Part shown: positions 31,768 through 43,638 of the stretch, one piece after another
How positions within the stretch are numbered: the first letter of the stretch is position 1
Layout of the letters: every line of letters begins with the position of its first letter
NCBI GenBank assembly: GCA_963576785.1
Contig: OY756147.1
Location: forward strand, 558,001-622,000
Source of the DNA: Chlorophyllum brunneum
Lineage: Eukaryota; Basidiomycota; Agaricomycetes; Agaricales; Agaricaceae
Direction of reading: 5' to 3'
DNA: 64,000 nucleotides
Made by a program: the position numbers and the translations under genes
The notes under the pieces: generated by a model
The model's input: only the letters and a program-made list of their open reading frames with translations
The model's database searches: none
Told to the model about the DNA's origin: nothing

Positions 31768-34700
31768 ATAATAGATCGTGAACTTTTTGCTTGTAGCTAC
31801 TACCTTGTGTTATAATGGGCATTCTGAACTTTGTTTCTGACCGCGTCTTGGTGTGAATGCATGAATAACATCCATTCCCAGTAGTACGTTCTCGAAAATA
31901 AGCCACTTTCCAAGCATGGTTCAACAATCATCGCAGCGGGTACTTCTGATCGGCCTCCCATTGCGACCTCTCAAGCTAGAATTATGTCGGAAAGCTGCTA
32001 GGGCTGGTCTGGGACCTGCAGTACAATGGGGTGACTGTCTCTCATTTGATAGCCACACCATATGAAATACTTTTTAAACTGTTGACTTATTGTCAATCAT
32101 ATACACACAGGGCTGCGTTTCGATGATCCAAAGAGATATCGAGGTACCACTTCGTAAACCACGTTAACTATATATGGTCAACCCCCCCGTTCCCCGCTTC
32201 CATGGATCAATTCTTCATCGTTGACAGTTATGTCATCGGGACTCACCGCACATTTAGCCGCCGCTGTTGCATAGTTCTTCGGTCCCTGTATAGAGAAAGT
32301 TCTAATATATGTTCCTATCAGGCTCCCTGCCATCTTCTAGGTACTCTGCGGCTTCCTCGACCGTGGCGTACAACGCAGCTTTTTCTTCTCCTCGGGTATG
32401 TTTTGGTTGCGCGTTATTATATTGATACTATTCGCCCCTTTGTCGTCTTCGAGTCTAGTCTTCTGGATCTTCCAGACGCCACTCTCAGGTCCTCAAAATC
32501 TTCACACGTTCCTGGCAAGGAACAACCTGTATTAAGTCGGCAGGTACAGTATAATTATCTACGCGGTACACAGCAGTCACCCATGAACGAAACACCAGGT
32601 CGATCGATCATCAGCCACTCAACCAAGGATATGTGGATATACATATGTTAATGACTATTCGCAGACACGTACCCCCCTCCATGATCTCGTGTTTGTTGAT
32701 CGGCGACCCTACTCTCCCGCTGTAGAACCAAAACAAGTTGCAAGAAGAAGTGTTCAGAACTAGAAGCCTGTATGGTCACAAATCCCAGGCCACCCCTCTG
32801 CGAAATCATGTTTCCCCTTGGCAGGCCCACTCACAGATCTTCGCACCCGTGTACTTGAACTCTTAACTTCAAAAATGTACGAGGAGGGATATTGATTCAG
32901 GCGTCGTGACGGCTTGTGCAAAATAAATTCACAACTCTTGCTCGGAGTATCAACATCCAAAAATACTGAACCCAGCTAGACCAACAAGTTCTATACGGAG
33001 TCACGTCATAGTTGGCTTCTGCGGGCTATTGTATTGCCCCACCTATACTTCACGGTCCAGGACCTTGTTAAACATCTGGACCTCCAAGGGTGTAGTATTC
33101 CATGGCTAAAGCACGTTTTCAGATATGCATCACGTCAATCCGCTCTCTCACTAATCAGGTCGCCACACGTGGGTTGAGATATAGAGCCGGGATACTGGAA
33201 CGAGTACTTCAAACCATCATGGTGGGGATCAGGGTGGAGGCTTCTGGTCTCAGTCCTATCACCCATGCGGAGGGCTTGCAAGTGCATGCAGTGCGATCAA
33301 CGGGGACTGAGTGTTCAAGAAACCATACGGACACCGCACCCCATCAGCTACTCTAGAACTCTGGGAACAGCGTTACTTCGGAGTCGGCATATAGTGATGC
33401 CGGGAGTGCACCAACCAATTGAAGACGTCCTGTTAGCCCAGAAGGTTAGAAAACAACGACATTAAGCCCAAACTTGAATCAGCATCAGTCCGCAGGGCTT
33501 CTTTGATACCTTGCATCCCTCATTTGTGAAGGGATCACTTCTTGTTACCGTCACTGTAAGCATTAACCACACACCCCCCTACCAGGTGTCTGCACTGGCT
33601 AACAATCAATTCTTTCATCCTTAGTTCAATCTTCTCTGGTCAGCGGGCAAATCTCCGGACCATGAGATCATCACATTCGCCGTGTTGATGTATGCATGTA
33701 TCATTAATCGAAGCGTTTCCCGTGGTTGCTCGACGGAACACAGTAGGATCAGCCAGTGAATCATTCCGATCCTGCTTCACTCCTTCTGAGGAGCCCATCA
33801 TCTTCGTGTTGGAGGGAGAAAGGGAAGTTGGCTTGTTCGGATAAGTCAGTGGGAGGTGAACAGTGCCTGTAGAGGCGGAGAATGGGCGTTGGGTCTGCTG
33901 TTGGGTCGATACTTGAGTGCCAACTGAGTCAGGTATAACTATAAGATCTGTCTCCCTTCGGATTTAAGTATATTTGGGCTGGAGAGGTTTGACCCATGTG
34001 GTGTATGTGATACCAAAATACTTTATCCAGTTCCCGAAGGCCGCAGATAGTAGATACATAGGTAGCATGTACTATAAGATCCCCTCTTAACAACTTCCAC
34101 AAATAGTTCCTGAAGCACGGGGCCACCTCCAGTGCTATACGTTAGTCGCTCTAACACCACCTCGGCACTTACATGATTTACTACCCTCTGCGTTTTAGAG
34201 TGTCTTGAGACCGGACCTGAGGTAGGGTGAAAGTTGGTAATCCTCGAACTTCATCTTGGCCTTCTTGATATACGAACGTGACACCAATGAGCGCCCTGCC
34301 AGCGTGCAGTCAAGAAGTTATAAAAGAGCATGATGGCCTCATGCGGGTGTTTTTGTCGAAGGCTGAATGATTGTGGAGTCTACCATTTGACCCGCTAAAA
34401 GGTGACAGGAAAAGATCCACTAGTGAAGTTGCACGAGGGAAGCAACTCGAGTCCCGTTGTTCTGTGCTTGAACCTTAAACCTGATGGATTGTTTGTTGAT
34501 CATTGGATGTTGGTCTTGCCTTCGGACTTGTATGGCATGGACTGTGGTGCCGGTATGGCGATGATACGATGGAGGCATAGAGTAGTTTATTAGCACTACC
34601 ATTAGGGTCAGAGAAAAGAAATGATGTTTTCATCAAGGGAAAACCTCATTATCCTTGTAACCTTGTCGAACCAATCTGGGGAGGATTACGGTCACGATTG

Positions 34701-35772
34701 GAAAGGGCGGTAACATGTCACTTGGTCAGACGGACTCACTCCAAATTTTCAGCGGCACGAAAAAGGGTCGTGTTAAGTTTAGGATTGAAGCATATACAAT
34801 CCCAGAGCACTGAGAGCCACTATTCGCTTTCCTTTCGGTTTGGACTATCATTGGACGCAAAATGATCGGAGTCATCATTCTGCAAATATCCAACACTCTC
34901 TTCGCAGTCCTGGAAAGGATAGGTCGCTACCCGGACATTTGGGACGCCTACGCCAAACCTCCAGGAGTGGTTGGTACCGAAACCTCTCCGCAGTCCCGGC
35001 TACTCAGCATGATACCTTGGTGGTGTTGCACATAGGATACAAACACCATCAAACTTCTTCGATCACAGCATCTCCGTCGTCTCCGCAAATTAGCCATCGG
35101 GCTCTGCCAATCTCCGTATTCCCATAGCAATTTCCACGCACTGGAAAGCGATTTATCTAGCAGGCCCGATGTGAGTGCATCATTGTGCAACTTGTGCCTG
35201 TCCTCACAGATAATTGCTCGGTACATAATTTTCAGCATTCGGCAGCTGGGACAGCCAGTCCGACCTTAGTTTTGCGGAGCTTCATCTACATGAGCCCATG
35301 CGTCGTAGTCGTGCCAGAGTAGTAGGTCTAATGTGGTTATAAAAACACATCATCTGTCCGTATCAGCTATCCAAATTTGCAAAAAAGACGGCCACTTCTG
35401 GTTGATTGTCCCAGTATTTCATTCTGGAGTACCCGTATACACGGGTGTGAGATCGCCAGGAATCTACACACAAGATTGCATCAGCCATCTGCTTACCTCG
35501 AAAGATGGGGGAAACGTCTTAAATACTGCTCACCGGTCGTTGGACATTGGGGTATGTCAGTCTGAGAACGGAGGTAGGTTTTCTACATTCCTCCGATCTT
35601 ATCAACTTTTATAGATTTACCGCTGGTAGCTTGCATCTGATTCCTCTCTCCCTTCCCCTCTGCAACGTCTGCGCCGTCTCCCGTCTCGATTTTTCGCACC
35701 CATCCTGGCCGAAGAACCCTACTCCCTAGGGCGAGCGTACTACCCACCTGGGCGATTTCTTTCTGGGAAAAA
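31768..35772. other. 4-kb stretch without a confident gene
   Basis: I see no gene that passes length, motif or splice tests. The section from about 34700 to 35772 is the diverged counterpart of the region upstream of paralogue A. Confidence 0.4.
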
Positions 35773-37244
35773 ATGACGGGTATAGAAACCACCATAGCAA
35801 ACACGTTCGGAGTGCTAGAGATCGGGACGCTCGTAGCGGTCTGCATGTTTGGGATCATTACTCTCCAGACCGAACATTACTTCCGGGAGTTTCGAGAAGA
35901 CCAGTGGCTGCTGAAGGTCACGGTGCTCGCGACATGGTGAGCAAGCGTAGTAGAAGAGCCAAGGGCTTAATTCGAGCCCTATACACATAGGTTCCTTGAG
36001 CTCGGCCATACAATTGGTATCTGCTTTGAAGTCTATCGAGCTACGATTCTTTTTACCGGCAGTCCCCTTGAATATAACAGTTTCAAAGGGTTCGGCACGT
36101 CAACGCTTCTTGGTGGTATCATTACAATGCTGGTCCAGGTGCGTCTCCTGCTCCCCTGGTTGTCCCGACTTAACCACTCTACCTTTTCTTAGGGGTTCTT
36201 CTCGCTCAGGGCGTGGTACCTCTTACCCAGTCCCTACCGATATATCGGTCTCTCCTGCGTTATAGTCTCCGTCGCCCGCTGCGGATTTAGTACTTATCTC
36301 GCATATAGAGCCCTCACCATAATGTCGCTGACACAGTACACGTCGAACATGTCTTGGTTGATCACGATGTTACTTTCCGTTGGTGTGGGTCTAGATGTTG
36401 TAGTTGTACTGACGATGTTGTATTTCTTCCTGGAGAAGAGAAAGAATGCATTATCACAGTGAGTTTTCTGTTCCCCTGCAACCGGGCGCAATTGATTAAT
36501 GCATGAGGTAGTACAGCGCGATTGGTAGACCAACTGTTAGGATATACAATTCGTACTGGATCGTTGACTTGTATCGGCGCTATCGCTGTCCTGGTTTCTG
36601 TAAGCCCAACTTCGTAGATCATGTCCAGCAGACACTGATAAAAATCTAGTTCCAACTTGGGCCGAACACCTGTAAATTTCATTGCTCTGTAGAATCGTTA
36701 TTCTCGTCCTAACGACGCACGCATCAGATATCTGGGCCGCCATCTACTGTTCCCTAGCGAAATGTGAGTTTCGTTTCATTTCTCGGTAGTTATGGGCTGA
36801 TGATATTTTTCTAGTGTATTCAAACGCTTTCTTATCTGTGTAAGCCGTCGTCACGCACTAGGCACTAGGCTCGCGAGTTTCTAATTTAGATTCTTTAAGT
36901 CTGAATGGACGACAAGGACTGCGCAGAACTATAGGCGCTAGTGGCGTAATTGTCAACAACAGCAGCTTAAACCTCGAGCGGTTGACTCGTAGCGGGGTCA
37001 GTATATTAGACGGCACTGAATGTCACTGTTTCATGCTCATATTGTATCTTACCAGCCCTCGATATCTGTTGCTGTGGATATCAAGACCGAAAGAGATCTA
37101 GAACTTCAGGTACATCATCTCCATCTTTGACTTTCCGACTCCTGTTGAAACAATTCCTTACAGGAAAGCTCCGGGACGTGGCAATCGGCAATTACGCCAA
37201 GTCCTGGTGGGTCATCCATGGCCATAGTACCTTTCGCGCGATGA
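35773..37244 (+). CDS. DUF6534-type seven-helix membrane protein, paralogue B
   Basis: The ten exons (35773-35936, 35991-36138, 36193-36458, 36512-36599, 36650-36671, 36728-36763, 36815-36839, 36900-36996, 37056-37109, 37164-37244) have exactly the same lengths as those of paralogue A and also give 326 aa. Signature pieces are GYTIRTGSLT, YIWAAIYCSLAKLYSNAF and N-G-R-Q-G-L-R-R. The 3' half of exon 1, intron 1 and most of exon 2 are nearly identical to A, while the 5' part of exon 1 and intron 2 are more diverged. Both copies lack stops and shifts, so both are probably functional membrane proteins of unknown role. Confidence 0.88.
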
Positions 37245-37734
37245 TCGCCACCACTCTTTTTAGTGTGAAGACGGACGAACGGTTACTCACGAAATCTCAA
37301 CCGATCGCCCTCTTCCATAAGCTCGACGCCCACCAATCAACACACGCTGACAGCTTCTGTCAAATCGACGACGGCTCCGATACACACCCTTGACCGGTTT
37401 ATACAACGGGTACTGCTAGCGTAACGGTGCCCCGACTACACCAAATAATCTACGCGCTAAGAAATTACTACACCATTCATTGCCAACGTTTCAAGTCTCT
37501 CTAGTCTCGGGTTTCGTACAGTCTCAGGCGATTTTAATTCTAAAAACATCACCGTCCTTCATATTTTCTTAAAAGATCTATCTTTTTGCTCATTCTCGTT
37601 CGATTTTTCAGACCTTATAGCACAGATTAGATATGATGGACTGGTAGAAAAGTAGTGTATAAGGGCCTCTTCGAGGACGGGAGAGGTAGCTCAGAGACCG
37701 TATCGACTCCATAACATATTTCCTATTCAAATCT

Positions 37735-37738
<4 letters not shown>

Positions 37739-37766
<28 letters not shown>
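37739..37766 (+). repeat. (TC)14 microsatellite
   Basis: There are 14 uninterrupted TC units. The pyrimidine tract could be a promoter element or a simple slippage repeat; no gene follows closely enough to decide. Confidence 0.95.
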
Positions 37767-37769
<3 letters not shown>

Positions 37770-38980
37770 ATCAATCACCGCTCTCTTAATAATTTAACTC
37801 CCTACTTCCATAACTTTCCGGATCCAAGAAGACGGCATTGAATTGAAGCAAGCGATCGACGAACGCGACCGAACTCACAATTCCCTTTTCTAAGGGAAGA
37901 ACATTGGCCTTGCTTCATTAGTGTTGTTTAAACCTCGGAGTGCACTTGTCACTGTACGAAGGACCGTTTGCGCCATGCTGGTTGTAACTTTTTGCATAAA
38001 ATTTTGTAGGGATTTTTCTCTGAACTTTTCGAGATGTAAAGGACCTGCCGAGAGCGAGAGGCAGGTACGCTTTCTTGGGAAACGTGACAAGTCACGAGAT
38101 TAGAATAGGTAGCTCCCAGCGAGACCTGTAGGCTCCCTCGTCCACCTCATTCGCGTTCGACTCGACAGAAATCCCCTAGACGACTGTCCTTTATTTTACC
38201 CACCCACCTCAACCCTCCTCCCTCAGTGTCATACCACACAGTCAAGAAGATCACACCAAACCAACAAACCGCGCAGTGACCCTCGAAGAGACGCTCTTTG
38301 GGGCAACCCGTCTACGTCCTCTCCTCGGGCTCACACCCTGGCCAATATCGCAATCTCTCCCTCTTTGAGATTCTGATCCACCACTCCCAAAGACTTTGCA
38401 CGGTTTGCTTAAACATTAACTACGAGACGATACGATACAAATGATAGATTATGTTCCATTAAGTGTCACCCTATCCCAAGAAATAGTATACCGGCTTTTT
38501 GGATCCCCCCGAAATCATGTCATCCTCATTTCCCCTTTCTGGGGTATAAAATGAATGTGTGAGTCCAAGGCACTTGATAATCAGGAACGGAGCGAGCGTT
38601 GTAGGTGGGGCATCGAAGTGCCATTCTATGAATGCTGCTTGCACATGTAAGCCGGAGCACGAGCGATTATCAAGCCGGTTGTCCCTTCTAAATGCAGATC
38701 GCTGGTGCGTGCATTTAACTAGCGATGGGCGGGTCGGGGAGTGGTACTCTGGGTAATCCCCTCGTGGTAACTATTGATCTGTGGGCTGTATCTTTCCACT
38801 CCCTCGGGCGAGTGATGTTGCTGCGATAAACTAGCGTCAACCACCGAGCTCCGGGACTAATAAATATAGTCCATATTATGGTTGTTGGTATTTAGTGCAA
38901 ATATTTTTATACCAAATTACCGCCACTCAATGGCAGTCAAGCTTTCTTTTAGCATAGATATATGTATAGTTCTTCAACTT

Positions 38981-39022
38981 CCTCACCTCAGTTCCTCGAT
39001 GGACAGGAGAACTGAGGTGAGG
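38981..39022. repeat. Perfect 14-bp inverted repeat (hairpin)
   Basis: CCTCACCTCAGTTC at 38981-38994 is followed after 14 nt by its exact reverse complement at 39009-39022. It lies in non-coding DNA. It could be a structured RNA stem, a dyad binding site or the end of a small inverted-repeat element. Confidence 0.8.
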
Positions 39023-41941
39023 TGAACACTCTTTGACCTACACGTTATATTTTTATCATATCACAGCCTTACTGCTTCTCAAGAGTACTTAGTCTATTAA
39101 CTCTTGTGTCCGTCGAGCAACTGAGCTTTACTGTTTCTTACAAGTGAGTCCAATGAGCTCCCCGGACACGCTCCGTCTAGTCAGCAAGTATTATGTAATG
39201 ACACTTTTCCACGACCCCTAACCCGCCAGAACATATGTGACACACTGACAGGACCATTGGACTCTTGTTCTCCACCCACAATGACTGGGCAGAATCTCCT
39301 TGCATCGAAAGATGAATGTTAAATTCTTGAATCCGCGACCCTCCGTCATTCTAACTCTTCAACCAGTCCGAAGGTCGGAACAAGGTGCTTCTACCGCTCC
39401 GTCCTCTGATTCTGCTGCTTCCACACTTTTTCCCCGTCCAACTCGGCCAGGAGAGTCTGGTGTAAATTGACCGCCCCGCTCAAAATCTATTCTTCTATGG
39501 GTGCTACCTCCCATTCTTGTCTCAAATAGGCTGTGCTTCCACCTAGGGGACGCGGTAACGAGGTCCTTTGGCCATCACCCTGAAGGAGCAGGCAAATGTC
39601 TGCTTGGACTGTACATCAGAGATCCTCGATTCACATCATCATAAACCATATGTCTATTTCTCTTACGATATCTATTCCTGTCGCGCAGTTCTGTTTCCCA
39701 ATGCGTTCTCAGCGTGAAAACCGCGGTAAGCCCGACGCGTCTCCTGGACTCATGGCAGCTTCTGATTTCGTATCCCCTCTAGGACCAAACCCCCAGAGGA
39801 TCCGTTTCCATCTTAACACCACCACTCGCTGTTTTCGGCCCACCTCGAATTATGAATCTACGGTTATGGGCATATGTACACTCAAACGCCTACGGCGGAC
39901 GTCTTGTACTTGCATGTCGACGATAGGGCAGTGATGTGCTCTCTCTTCCCCCCATACAATCCCACACTGTCTTCCAGTGGAAACTTTTTCAGGCCCAAGT
40001 TCTCCGCCCTCATCCAATAGCAATCTCCGCCCAGGCCATAGCCACCCAGCGATCCTGATCGGGGACTTGACTTAATAATGTATCAAGGCCGGTCACGAAA
40101 TTTCATACAAATTCCGCTGGGGGTAATTCTACTCCCAATTCCATGTGGGTCAATCGTCCGAAGCCAAGCTAAAGAAAAGAGGGACGCTGGGACGATTGCC
40201 TAGCCCTTTTATTACGTTTGCTTCACCTTTTGGCTCTGGAGACCGGACCACGGTTCACCATACCTGGATTGAACGATAGAAACGAGGCTCATGCTTAAAT
40301 CGTCGCGGGAAATCTCTCACCATTTTGTTCCCTCTCCCCTTGCTTCTGTGGGGAGTACAACACAGAGTCAGTTTACCTTTCTCTTCAGGATGGGGAAACG
40401 CGGCCAGTATCTCTCATTTCCGAGTGCGAAGCAAACCGCAAATAAATCCGAGGTGGCGTATGGGGCCAACATGCTGTGGGGAGTCACCTAAATCGCGGCA
40501 GAACAGCCATGCCTTACTTCTACTCGACACGACGGAAAACTAAGAATCTGATGGTACTTTCCCGCGCCGATGATCGCGAAATGTCCGTAGTGCGTCACCA
40601 TGTCTTCTTGGGGTTACCGGGTTACGATCTCTCGCTGAGCAGAATTGGTGAATACAAATACCAATCAAGGACCCAGCCGTATTGCAGCGCGCCATAACTG
40701 GTCAAGTCAGTTTTGAGGGTTTTGGGAAACACGAACTGGAACAAATCATTCTTGGAGCTGCGAGCAACACCCCAGGACTGGACGGGGAACTTTTAGCGAT
40801 ATCTCCTCACGACGAAACCCTAGGCCCATTGACGTCTCGGACTTAGAAAGCATCTCTTGGAGAAGATGCTTAGCTACGACGACCCCACTAGAACAGAATG
40901 CGCTTCTTTGTGAGTCTCCTTCACTCGCAAGCATTCAGGCACCTATAGATCAGGTCCGGGAATAGCACTTCAAATTATTTCTGCTTGGTAGTGTTTTGCT
41001 TCATCTTGTGTCAAAATGCTATCTAATTAGTCAAATCGACACATTTTTTCGCAGAGTCTGGTGTTCGTGGAGCTCCGATACCTGAATTGAGAAGATGGAG
41101 TGCAAGATAGTGATACAAATAAGTCACATATACCGTTAGAACAAACTAATGAGCATAGAACCAAAGCTCAGCAGAAGCGATAGACAGGCTCTGCCTTCAT
41201 ATGAATTCGCTCCGAACTCGTTGATTGTCACCTAGCCCCTAATTCCTCGTGCAAACACCCCGGCCAAAGTCCTGATGGTATTTCCAGAAATCCCTTACCG
41301 CAACGGACACCTGGTGCTAACTTTAACTCCAGTCATGGTGATCCTGGGCCGACATCTGTACCATACTCATGACGCCGCCGCCGTAGTTGATGAACGGGAA
41401 GGACGCTTCTGAGTAGTCAGTGACAGAGACTTGTCTTCCGATTTTCCGACAGCCAACCCCCTTCCCGCATATAGATTGACGGGCCCCTGGATGCTTTCCT
41501 TGAGTGTGTGCGACTCCGGCGGACCTGCGCGCCGCGAACAGGAGATGGCTTCTCATATTCAACGACCTCTCTGATTAACATATATCCCGAACCCGATAGT
41601 CCTGGCAGGAGGTTATTGGATGGCGAGTCTGGATCCTCGGTGGCAGACAACAGCGAACCAGGCCCACCGATTGTAGAACAATTAATGAACTAGCGTTCGC
41701 AACTATTCCCGATCGTTGGTGGAAGATGACGACAAGATGATGAAATCGACATTAGTAGCGAGGTCGGAAGTGGCCTAGTCTAACATCCATGGAAAGAAGA
41801 AAAACAGCAAAGTAGGATATGCGAATGATATGGAGGAGGATTGGCTAGATATCTCAAAACCCAGATATTGGTATGGAAAAATAAGAGCAACAAAGCAGAC
41901 GAAGAGAAGCAAGGCGGCCGCAAAAAGAACACGAGAAAACC

Positions 41942-43638
41942 TTACGCCCACCTTGCTCGATCCTCATCGTCTTCTACCCCTCCTAATCCTCGGTTTATGT
42001 TCCCTCCGCAATCCCCGACGTTGTTTTCGCCCCTGGATCTCTCATTAGATATGGACTCCATCCTTCTCCCGATCCTCGAAAGTGATGGGTGCAAACCCTG
42101 TTCGGTCTCTTCTACGCCCATCAAAGCCCTCTGATAACTTCCCTCGTGCCCCATAGTTGATTCGACTGGCCCCTGGTAGTTTTGGGTTGTCAGTGTGTAC
42201 GTTCCGCTGGGATACCCCACTCCTCTCGGAGCTACATATTCTCCAGTTTGTGTGAAGACCTGATGATGTGGCTGGTACATGTTCATTCCGGTGTTGGCAC
42301 ACTGTTGCTGCTGCGGTGGTATTATTGCAAGTGGCGAGGGTTGCTGCGGCAGGCTCTGCGTCTGGTGATATTCGAACCCGCTGGAGGAACCCGACTGTTG
42401 CTGTGCCATACAGTGCTGCTGCTGTAGAGCGTATCTCCTCTGCTCCTGCAGATATCTTTGCTGCGCCAACCGTTGTCGCTCGTATTGGCGTTGCGAGTCT
42501 TGAAGATTCGCCCCAAGTTCCACACCAAGGCCGTTAAGATCGAGTCCAACGTTGGGTTGATTTGTCCATCCCGCTTGAGTAACTTCGCCCATGAAATCCT
42601 GTCGCCATTGATTGGTGGCCTCAAGACCGAGGTTCGGCGGGCGGGGTCGGGAGGCGCGATGCTCCCCCAGTCCTACTCCAATCGCAGTTAAAGAGTTGCG
42701 CCGAGAAGGTGGTTCCGAGGACGGGGTCGAGTTCGACAGCGCATATAGTTCTTGGGAAAGAGAGCTCATGTGTGGTGACTGCGACTGGGTCATAGGGACG
42801 AATCCGACTGTTCCAGATGGAGAATGTATTCTGAGAGCCTCTGGGCGGGCCGGAGAAGGAGATACTGGTGAACTCTCCTCAGGATGGACAGCCGATTCCC
42901 GTGTCTCACTCCTATCGCCCACATAAGCAGACGTCCCGGCATGGTCAGCAGAGCTGATGCTACTGGGGGCACTTGACGTCCTTCCGCGTTGTTCCAGATC
43001 TGCAGTCGCAGAAGTGCTGACATTCTTCAGCGATGAGTTACTAGTGCTCGCAGCATTTTTGATTTTATTCGGTCCGCGAACTCTCCCTTCTTTCGCGTAC
43101 TCGCATACTAAGCCACGATTGATGCAACGCTTGCACGATGGGTGTTCACCACTACACTAGTGGTGGTAAGTTGAAAAAAGGCAATGCGGGTGTCAATAGC
43201 CATCCCGCCATACCAGTCTAAGGATAGACATACCTTTGCCTTTCGCGTACGACATTTCTCACAAGCCTGAGCTGTCCGTAAACGAGGGTGTTCTGGTGTC
43301 CGATAAAATATACCAGTCGCGGGGTCAAGCGAGCCGGCGAGGCTGAGACGAGACATGCTGGTGGCGGACATGCCGCCACCGGCAATATTGAGTGGGGAGG
43401 AGAGCCGTGGGGCGGGATACGGAGCGGGAGTAGGGAAGCCACGGTACGGAAGTGGCTGAGATTGGAAAGGCGGCAGCAGGGTCTGGTCATACGGTGGCCA
43501 GCCCTGTGGAGACTCGTGGGTGGTTGTCGGATAGAGCGATTGTTGGGAATGTTGCTGCGAAACAAACATGAAGGCGCTGGAGCTGGATTCTTCTGAATCA
43601 AAGGAGTCTTCGTAGGATTGAGAACCTGGATATGGCAT
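41942..43638 (-). CDS. Zn2Cys6 (binuclear cluster) transcription factor
   Basis: Two exons (43234-43638 and 41942-43156) give 539 aa. The DNA-binding cluster is CX2CX6CX6CX2CX6C at residues 126-153 (ACEKCRTRKAK, then CSGEHPSCKRC and LVC). It is split by the 77-nt intron 43157-43233 between the third basic residue and the third Cys, a usual place for an intron in this family. A basic stretch (GRVRGPNKIK) follows. The rest is low-complexity: Ser/Pro-rich, then a Gln-rich coiled region and several short Q runs typical of activation domains. I see no fungal-specific middle homology domain. The upstream TTG frame was ignored in favour of the ATG at 43638. Targets cannot be inferred. Confidence 0.88.

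Larger units (their letters stand above)
37245..41941. other. 4.7-kb stretch without a confident gene
   Basis: It contains a TC microsatellite and a perfect hairpin (listed separately) but no supportable coding region on either strand. Most open frames here are short and lack domains or consistent splice sites. Confidence 0.4.

Noticed and set aside
31238..31927. Long open frames in other phases and on the minus strand across the glycine-rich gene
   Set aside because: They arise because the GGN repeat contains no stop in several frames. Only the frame at 31198 has a signal peptide and a coherent end.
42268..42537. Plus-strand frames opposite the Zn2Cys6 factor
   Set aside because: They are mirror images of the Gln/Ser-rich coding repeats and lack any support.
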